64,000 nt of DNA from Taudactylus pleione (taxonomy: Eukaryota > Chordata > Amphibia > Anura > Myobatrachidae): contig JAUIMM010000736.1 in assembly GCA_031769625.1 (NCBI GenBank), forward strand, positions 1,569,001-1,633,000, given 5' to 3'. Under the pieces are notes generated by a model. That model worked only from the letters and a program-made list of their open reading frames with translations. It ran no database searches and was not told where the DNA came from. Below are positions 57,531-64,000 of this stretch, piece after piece (the first letter of the stretch is position 1; each line of letters begins with the position of its first letter). Both the position numbers and the translations under genes were made by a program.

Positions 57531-57950
57531 AATGATACTCTATTTCTTCTTCTGTAAGTTTTGAGTTATCTATTATGGGCTAAAAGTATTTTCTACCAAT
57601 TGTATATGTCATATACTGATTTTGGTGCGGTTTTAAATTACTGTTTTGATTTTTGAAGTGCCTATTGCCTGTGCCCGCCCCCCCCGTGTTTTGTATCCCT
57701 TTATTTTTGAAAAAAAAAGAGAAAACCTCAATAAAAATTATTGTTTAAAAAAAATATATAGTATAAAATTACCTTCAGGCTTTGTGTATAAGGTGTATAT
57801 AAAACATAAATGCATTGTGTGTTTAGATTTGGGACACATTCCTAAGATATTATTTTATTATGGTATACAAATATCCCAAAATACGGAATATTCCGATATC
57901 CAAAATACAACTGGTCCCAAGCATTTTGGATATGAGAGACTCTACCTGTA

Positions 57951-58288
57951 TAGTACAGGAAGAGTGTATGGCGTTCATGGACATCAATAATGCATGCATG
58001 AACACCTGTCTGCTTTAAAGTTATAATGCCCACAGGGTTAAAATGCTTTCAGTAGCATTTACAGTGCAAAAGCAAAAGTAAATTCACAACATGGAAGCAG
58101 GGGGGGGGGGGAAGAGAGTAAGGGGGGGCCTGAAGCAGGTAGACATGATACACTTAAAGACGACACACAAAGAAAATAAGGCACAAAGGGAGATGCAGAC
58201 AGACACCTATAATATTAGGACGGTAAAAAAAAAATAATCTGGCTGTGTGATCTATTTCCCCAGAGTGCAGCTGTTTATTGGAATGTTA
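57951..58288. other. intergenic with a G-run
   Basis: A G homopolymer of about 12 bases near 58102 and an A-run near 58230. No gene. Confidence 0.5.
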
Positions 58289-58830
58289 TCTATATAATAA
58301 GCAAGAAAGCGTGCATCTGGCCGTGCATAAAGGACAAAAATACGGATAGCGTTTTGGACTCTAGCTCCACCAAATTCGGCATGGTGGTGTTATATGAATC
58401 TGGCGCCGGTCGCAAGCCAATCAGAGCTCGGGGACGGCAGCAAATCAGGAGCCACTACTACTGATTGCCGCCAGTCGTGAGGCAATCGGAGCTTGCAGAC
58501 TGGCAGCCACTGTCACTCCATGACTGCCTGCCAGTCCGCCAGCTGTAATCAGCTGGTGGGCTGGTACCAATACCGACACCCGGGCCCCCCTCGACGGCCC
58601 TGACTGGACCAGCCCACCTTGTGTGCGTGACTAGGTGCAGGGAGTGGAGGGCCACAGAGGCAGCTCGGGCTCCATAGCAGCCGCACCCCAAGTATGTTAG
58701 CAAACAGTAGGGTCCTTTCCAGGATCAATGGAATGGGGTTATAGGTGAGAACAATGTAAACAAATAAAAGCTGCAGGTGTACTTCAGGGTCCAGTCTTCA
58801 ACCTGGGCAACGCCGGGTATCCCAGCTACT
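58289..58830 (+). mobile_element. possible non-autonomous Helitron
   Basis: The 5' end TCTATATAATAAGC follows an A, and the 3' part has a short hairpin in ACCTGGGCAACGCCGGGT about 10 bases before AGCTACT, with T following. That is the usual 3' layout of Helitrons, though the end is CTAC rather than CTRR. No Rep/helicase ORF. The boundary and class are tentative. Confidence 0.4.
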
Positions 58831-59222
58831 ATTTATAGATTTCTAAAATCAGGAGGTCTTAACAAATAAGGCAGGAAAAGGTGCACAGTGCTGCCCCCAC
58901 TTTTATACCTGGAGGGGTCTTTGGCGCTATTAATCTTTGCTATCTTCTGCGCATGCACAATCTTTCATTCAGTCTTTCCTAACTCGTGCCATTTTTCACA
59001 AGACATTGTCGTAAAGATGCCTTTACCGGAAACCCAGTAATAGTTGTAGAGTCTGTTCTCCACCTATTGTAGATACACACTGCCTACAATGAACAGAATA
59101 ATAATCTATTTACAACATAACATCCTCTATAAAATATCACAGAACACAATCTTAATATGGAAAAAAAGTGACAGTTCTTGTACTAAGACATTTGTATAAA
59201 TGACAAAATAAGAGAACCAATT
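58831..59222. other. intergenic, no feature recognised
   Basis: No ORF or repeat end. It lies just past the likely 3' end of BAZ1A. Confidence 0.4.
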
Positions 59223-59907
59223 TTTATTGCCTTTTACACAGCTGTCTGCATATAAATTAATGGTGATCACCGTGTAATCATACCTGCAAGAAGCCTCGAA
59301 AGTCTATCACATAGATAAGGTAGAAACAACTTCTGTTTCGATTTTGAAGTGGAAAATAGTTTCACAGAAGAAATATAGTTTCGTAAAACTTCGTATACAA
59401 AATATTCATAAATACAAAAAAAAACAAAAACAATAAGTTCACACATTCCTTTGAATGCTAGATAAATAACTAGAATTTTCAAAATACTCTCAGTGTGTAT
59501 AGTCCATACCTCAAAAATATAACCCAGTCTATTCACTCAAGTAGTGTTGTTCAGGTAGAAAAACTATGGTTGCGTTTTGTCCTTGATTTAAAACAGTAAC
59601 TTTCAGTCAAAAGAACTACAACAAATGAGAAAACTCACAGCAGTTAAACGGTCAGCTCATACTCTGATATACATATATATATAGAACAACATAACGTACA
59701 TGTATGTGGCTTGGACCCTATTTAGCAGTTCCTTCCTGCTTTTTGCAGTGCTGAATGGCGAGTAATCTGTGCTTGTCATTAAGTGGACAGCCTTAGATTA
59801 TTGCTTGGCTATTCAGTTCAGCAGGACAATACAATCCCTGAAACCAGAGATGGTAAAAATAGAAAACCAAAAGCTCCATTGTCTCTACTACAGTGGCTGG
59901 AGACAAG
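59223..59907 (-). other. BAZ1A: probable BAZ1A 3' untranslated region
   Basis: AT-rich sequence immediately downstream of the BAZ1A stop on the minus strand. A canonical AATAAA is present on that strand (TTTATT at 59223-59228), which I take as the likely cleavage signal. Other AATAAA-like words occur, so the true end is uncertain. Confidence 0.45.
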
Positions 59908-60098
59908 TCAAATCCGGGACCTTTTGGTGGCTGGAGCGGACGGATATGGATTGCTAGTAGAGACATCCAGGCCTAATATCTCAGCCTCACTGATGAAAAA
60001 GGACCGCAGACGGATTCCTGCTTTGGCCTCATTGCTCTCAACATGGTTATACTCAAAGCAGTTGGAAAACATCAATTCAACGTCTCTTACAAATTCAG
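59908..60098 (-). CDS. BAZ1A: BAZ1A (ACF1) terminal coding exon: end of bromodomain and C-terminus
   Basis: BAZ1A/ACF1 is the regulatory partner of the ISWI ATPase SMARCA5 in the ACF and CHRAC chromatin-remodelling complexes, which space nucleosomes in the nucleus. This exon reads EFVRDVELMFSNCFEYNH, then EAKAGIRLRSFF, the B and C helices of a bromodomain. The Asn of EYNH is the residue that normally contacts acetyl-lysine. The protein ends PATKRSRI then TGA at 59908-59910, very like the AAKKSRI end I recall for mammalian BAZ1A. The splice acceptor is TTCTAACAG at 60099-60107. The first two bases complete a Ser codon started in the previous exon. No breaks are seen. The upstream ATG at 60208 is intronic and not the start. 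Confidence 0.93.
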
Positions 60099-60802
60099 CT
60101 GTTAGAAATAGAGAGAGACAGAAGTTAGTTTTCCTGAACCAGTCAGTTTGACGACTGACTGTACAAACTAGCAAACTCCAGGCCAGCCATGGCAACATTC
60201 TTCTCTTCATGGTTAGGTCAATAATATTAAATATTTAAAAGACTTGAATGGACAAATCCCATCCCTGCCTCCCTCCCCCACCCCCAAATAAATTGAATTC
60301 AAATAAATAACATGCGTTTCTAAAGCATGCAGCACCACTGTTGTTGAGTTAGATCCCCAAATGCAAAGACATGGCCTTTGGGGACAATCTTTAGAGAATA
60401 AACAGGTGCCATTTTTTTATATGAAATGTTGCATTCAGCAGTGTTGAGGATCAGCCATTAAAAGACACACAAAAAGGATCCTCTGCACAATAACTACACA
60501 TATAGTTTAATCAACACAAAAAAATAATAAAAAAAAACATACTAAGCTACAGATATAAAGTAGAAAGCCGAAACACTGTTACAAATATTAGGTTAAGTAA
60601 ATTAAGCAAATATAGCCATTATATTATGTATTCTGCTTGAGGTCTTTTGTGATGCGTACATCCTTGCAGCTTTTTGCACATAGGCAGCACAGAGATCATT
60701 GAATCAATGTTGTGCTATTGCCGTGGCGGTTTTAAAATACGATATTTAGTACTGACGAGTGCTAATAGGAGTTAAATACAAACTAGTTATGCGGTCACTT
60801 AC
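60099..60802 (-). other. BAZ1A: BAZ1A last intron
   Basis: Bounded by GTAAGT (complement of 60797-60802) and a CAG acceptor at 60099-60101 in a T-rich tract. AT-rich, with no obvious transposon inside. Confidence 0.85.
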
Positions 60803-60890
60803 ATGCAGACTTGTATTCACATTTGTTCACTTTTTCACGGATAATATTTAAAGCAATGGGTCTCTGGATGATGTCAAAATAATCCGGAAC
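60803..60890 (-). CDS. BAZ1A: BAZ1A bromodomain exon, 88 bases
   Basis: It encodes VPDYFDIIQRPIALNIIREK then VNKCEYKSA, the ZA loop and A helix of the bromodomain. VPDY and the following hydrophobic residues line the acetyl-lysine pocket in the family. It begins in phase 0 after a CACAG acceptor (60891-60895) and ends with one base of a Ser codon before GTAAGT, which joins correctly to the terminal exon to give KSASEF. The 88-base length is 29 codons plus one base. Sequence between splice sites is open and conserved in character, unlike the surrounding repeats. Similarity to BAZ1A is recalled knowledge rather than a database result. Confidence 0.93.
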
Positions 60891-62607
60891 CTGTGAAGAT
60901 TTTTAATTAGTATGCTTAATAAGTAGAAGTCGGTTTCAAACATGCTAACTCCATATAGTGTCCAGGCTGCTCCACATATAGAGGTATCCTTGCCCCTTGT
61001 TCAGTTATTGTAACAAGAAAGTGCATAATACATCTGTATATACAACCAAGAAGATGGCCGCCCATAAAAAAGTGACACGTTTGGGAACAAGCTTTATATC
61101 CGTAGTGATCGTATCCAACCAACTATATGGCCGCAGTACAGAATAATGGAAACAGCAGCAGCAACCAGTCACTGCCAAATGGGTGCCATCGGCGGCGCAT
61201 GTGCGATAAAGTAATGGGAACTTATTCTAGTGAAAGCAGTATGACTGAAGAATCAAGGAGGTGTGGCTCAGGCGCAGTGACAGACTCGGAAGTGCGGGCA
61301 GAGCGGACACCGGGAGCAAGTACTCAGGTAATCATGTAATCAAACAGCTTATTTAAGGAACAGTACAGAGAGTAACGGGCACCCTTGAAAAAGTCCAGAA
61401 CCAGATGAAACGCTTCCCCCTTCTTAGGGAAACAGTTGTTTATTTTTAGTGATCACTGCTCATAATATGGTCATTTAGCATGCATGAAATGCTAAGGAGC
61501 AGGCGCTGCAAAATGACAGCTAGAGGGCATTGTCTGATCCTCTTTCTGGGCCAGCGCGACAGGATCACTGTCAAGTTTTGCCACACATCTATTTTAGCCA
61601 CCTGTTTCGACCAGATTATGAATTGAGCCCTTTCTGGTACCACAAATGCTGCAATATCAGGCAAACGTCCCATTATCAATGATGAAATTACATCACTGAC
61701 AGTTTTAATCTGATTTCTAATGAAAAAGATTAGTCTTAATCTAGATCACTTATACCCCTTTCAGATATACAACCCGGGAAATTTCCTGCTCAGACCCGGG
61801 AATTTCTCCTGTGCAAATTCCCGGGTATTTGGTCGAGACCCCCCTTTCACACTAGTGTCTACCCGGGAAATTCCCAGGTAGACCCCTTTCAGACAGAAGC
61901 CGGGTTTTTTTGCTTACCTGCCTCTCCTCTGCCGTCTGCTCCTCCTAGCCTATCCGCTCTCCAGCTGCCGCTGATGTCATCAAAGGGCTGCCGGAAGCCG
62001 GCCAATTAAAATGCAGCATTATTTTATTTTATTATTTGTTTTATTTCTTTTATTGCCGTGGTGGTCCAGCTGGAGTGCAGGTGGCCCGCTATGGCTGAGA
62101 CCAGTCGGCGGTCTCCATCGCAGACGGGTGTCCCCAGCGTCCGGCTGGAGTGCTGTGCCGCTGACTCCATCTACAGCGACACAGCCACCGGCGCGGGTGG
62201 TGGTGAGCGGCAGCGCAGAGTGTCCTATAGGACGCTCTGCGCTGCCAACTCTATGTAAAAGCTGCTTGGTGCAGCCCAGGAGTAGTAAATTCCCGGGTAG
62301 CACCATTCAGACATAAGCAGGGTAATTTCCCGGGACTTAAGTCCCGGGAAATTCCCTGGTCGATGGAAGGGTCGGCTACCCGGGTACATGTTCATGGGTA
62401 GGTACCTTTCAGATATACATGGCAACCCGGGAATTTGGCTGAGGCAGGCCAAATTCCCGGGTTCTCGGTATGTCTGAAAGGGGTATTAGGTAGAGGGCGC
62501 TACAAATAATGGAAGAGAGGAGAAATAATAATTAAAGAAAAAAATACAAGCGCAGCAATTATGTAATATCAAGTCTCACAGCTGAAACAGCGCCCCAATT
62601 ACAGTAC
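60891..62607 (-). other. BAZ1A: BAZ1A intron carrying a MITE
   Basis: A 1717-base intron from GTACTGT (complement of 62601-62607) to the CACAG acceptor. Outside the MITE at 61753-62485 it is unremarkable AT-rich sequence. Confidence 0.85.
61753..62485. mobile_element. Harbinger-like MITE in a BAZ1A intron
   Basis: The ends TACCCCTTTCAGATATAC and GTATGTCTGAAAGGGGTA match at 17 of 18 positions as inverted repeats. A TTA duplication flanks it (61750-61752, 62486-62488). The interior is packed with CCCGGGAA/TTCCCGGG words in both orientations. The 95-101 codon ORFs on both strands are palindrome artefacts. Confidence 0.9.
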
Positions 62608-62753
62608 CTGGTATTTAGACACCAGTCGCATGAAAGGCCAACTGTCATTGTGTCGCACCAGCTCTACTACCAGGTGTTCACACGCAGATAATTCATGGAC
62701 GCCATGTTGTCTCCCAGAGCTCCTCCGATTTCCTGGCTTCATTGAAGAATTAT
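62608..62753 (-). CDS. BAZ1A: BAZ1A exon upstream of and entering the bromodomain
   Basis: It encodes NSSMKPGNRRSSGRQHGVHE, then LSACEHLVVELVRHNDSWPF and MRLVSKYQ. The LVVELVRHxDSWPFxxLVSK segment is the bromodomain Z helix and the WPF shelf that packs against the acetyl-lysine pocket; it is the strongest BAZ1A signature here. The Ser/Arg-rich stretch before it is the linker after the PHD finger. The exon is 146 bases, starts in phase 1 after TTTCCAG (acceptor at 62754-62760) and ends in phase 0 before GTACTG. Together the three exons give a continuous bromodomain without stops. Earlier exons (PHD finger, WAC, DDT) lie beyond the window to the right. Confidence 0.93.
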
Positions 62754-63094
62754 CTGGAAAATGTAAATATATACATAGATAATAGAGACAAACTTGAAAG
62801 ACTTCATGTACACATTTTTCAAGCCCGTTGTGCTATGGATAGGTTGTAAAACCTTTTATAGCATCAAATTATGTAAAACAGTGCACGATCTGCTGGAAGC
62901 GAAAAAGGTCCCCCTGGCAGCAGCCTCAGAGGAGGTCCCAGCGTTCTGCCAGCAACCAAGCATCAGGATTGATTAGATGTCCCCAATATGTATTCAGTAT
63001 GAAAGCAGGAGACCTAAACTGCAAATATAGCTGCAAGTGCCGTGTGTATAGCAGCAAGGCTGCGCTAATAATAATTATATATATATATATGCAT

Positions 63095-63149
<55 letters not shown>

Positions 63150-63497
63150 ATGCCATAAACACAACACTTGGGAGTTATATTTAATGGTTTAGAGATGCAT
63201 CATCTACGCAAAATACATTCAGGGCATTATATGAAGGCATACTATTCCTACTGATTGCTATATTATGTTTTATCAGTATTTTCCATGCGTGTCTAATATA
63301 TTCTACTGAAAGGATTTTGTCAATACAACTGGAAAACAATCAGCTCTAATTGTCTCCTACTTGTGTCTAAACACTGTAGTCCACAATGTGTATCTAATAT
63401 GAGACAGTGTGCTTATTATTAAAGGAAGTGATACATTTATTTTTGTCAGTACAAATTCCTTCTTTATTTGATTAACACCGAAAATGAAATAAGGAAA
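62754..63497 (-). other. BAZ1A: BAZ1A upstream intron, partial
   Basis: No further BAZ1A exon is recognisable to the window edge, so this intron runs on into DIRS copy E and beyond. Contains the microsatellite at 63068-63145. Confidence 0.6.
63068..63145. repeat. (AT)n then (AC)n microsatellite
   Basis: ATATAT at about 63076-63090 and an AC run of about 22 units from 63101 to 63145. Confidence 0.95.
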
Positions 63498-64000
63498 ACA
63501 GGATTTTGGTACTTACCGATAAATCCCTTTCTCCGATTCCACAGGGGACACTGGAGTTCAAGACAGTGGGGTATAGACGGTGGTAGAGCAGAGCCTGGCA
63601 CTTTAAATAATTTAGAAGTGTGACTGGCTCCTCCCCCTCTATGCCCCATCAGCCCCAGTTTAAGAACTGAGCCCGAGAGGAGACGGAGGACAACAGGAAA
63701 AAAAAAAAAAAAACGAGGAAAAGGAGAAGACCACAGAACGGAACAAGACCGACTGAAGTAGAACAGAGGAACCCACTGCAGGGAACCCTGCAGTCACACA
63801 ACTATAGAAACCAAACAAAACGGCAGGTACGCAGCGCTGGGCGGGCGTCCAGTGTCCCCTGTGGAATCGGAGAAAGGGATTTATCGGTAAGTACCAAAAT
63901 CCTGTTTTCTCCTTCATCCACTAGGGGACACTGGAGTTCAAGACAGTGGGGACGTCCCAAAGCCAACCTCCCGGGTGGGAGCGCGGAGAACTTGCTGATC
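63498..64000 (-). mobile_element. DIRS copy E terminus, runs off the window
   Basis: GGATTTTGGTACTTACCGAT at 63501 is complemented by ATCGGTAAGTACCAAAATCC at about 63883-63902, and CACAGGGGACACTGGAG by CCAGTGTCCCCTGTGG. This mirrors the left end of copy B: terminal repeat, short spacer, internal complementary region, then GATGTCCCAAAGC-like coding sequence (GACGTCCCAAAGCC at 63951) at the end of the recombinase gene. Orientation is therefore minus, inside a BAZ1A intron. A 16-base A-run is at about 63699. Confidence 0.75.

Larger units (their letters stand above)
52879..57748 (+). mobile_element. L1-like LINE, nearly full ORF2, 5'-truncated in ORF1
   Basis: Insertion is dated by a 15-base duplication AAAAAATATATAGTA at 52864-52878 and 57749-57763. 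The 3' end has AATAAA at 57730 and an A-run. The 5' end starts in the C-terminal part of ORF1, so about 4.9 kb of the usual 6-7 kb remains. Confidence 0.9.
52744..57948. mobile_element. pogo/Tigger-like MITE split by a LINE
   Basis: The ends CAGGTTGAGTCTCCCATATC and GATATGAGAGACTCTACCTG are imperfect inverted repeats, flanked by TA at 52742-52743 and 57949-57950. Interior phrases such as ATCCAAAAT and GCATTTTGGATATGAG are typical of Tigger-derived MITEs. Own sequence is 52744-52878 and about 57764-57948; the LINE lies between. Confidence 0.8.

Noticed and set aside
62011..62316. 101-codon plus and 95-codon minus ORFs inside a BAZ1A intron
   Set aside because: Both come from the palindromic MITE at 61753-62485.
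62926..63184. Cys/Val and Thr/His repeat ORFs
   Set aside because: Products of the AC/TG microsatellite.
63464..63917. Additional BAZ1A exon near the right edge
   Set aside because: The sequence is the inverted terminus of a DIRS element; no BAZ1A-like residues or phased splice sites were found.

Overview
This window looks like repeat-rich DNA from a vertebrate nuclear genome, most likely an anuran amphibian. It has several DIRS retrotransposons, dense PIF/Harbinger-, hAT- and pogo-like MITEs, L1-type LINEs, a mariner, an endogenous retrovirus (ERV), and intron/exon structure with GT-AG splice sites. There are no bacterial operons, CRISPR arrays or ribosome binding sites. The organism call is an inference from repeat content and from one recognisable host gene.

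The host gene is BAZ1A (ACF1) on the minus strand at the right end. Three coding exons (62608-62753, 60803-60890, 59908-60098) encode the C-terminal bromodomain and the natural stop, with consistent splice phases. I see no other host exon in the roughly 59 kb downstream of it.

Layout. 1-18 kb: intergenic DNA with nested MITEs and a SINE-like repeat. 17.8-29.4 kb: a 62-bp tandem array, then a plus-strand DIRS element (copy A) split by an ERV (18775-26716). The ERV has two LTRs, a broken gag, no recognisable pol apart from a possible integrase tail, and a broken env. 29.4-31.2 kb: a Tc1-like end, then a full-length mariner with a decayed transposase. 31.5-32.6 kb: large inverted repeats. 33.0-38.3 kb: DIRS copy B (minus) with both inverted termini, interrupted by a SINE. 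39.8-43.5 kb: DIRS copy C (plus), truncated. 43.5-47.5 kb: MITEs and a foldback. 47.5-52.3 kb: a 5'-truncated L1 (minus) abutting DIRS copy D (minus). 52.7-57.9 kb: a long L1 (plus) inserted with a target-site duplication into a pogo/Tigger-like MITE. 58.3-58.8 kb: a Helitron-like repeat. 59.2-63.5 kb: the end of BAZ1A with a Harbinger-like MITE in an intron. 63.5-64 kb: the end of a fifth DIRS (copy E, minus).

Nearly all mobile-element genes carry stops or frameshifts, so this is mostly fossil DNA. I found no convincing undescribed functional system. The best candidates for a second look are: the ERV whose two LTR repeats both run into the same DIRS-derived flank; a four-fold array of splice-donor-like sites in its leader; nested foldbacks; and a CX2C-X14-CX2C module kept at the N-terminus of DIRS ORF1.
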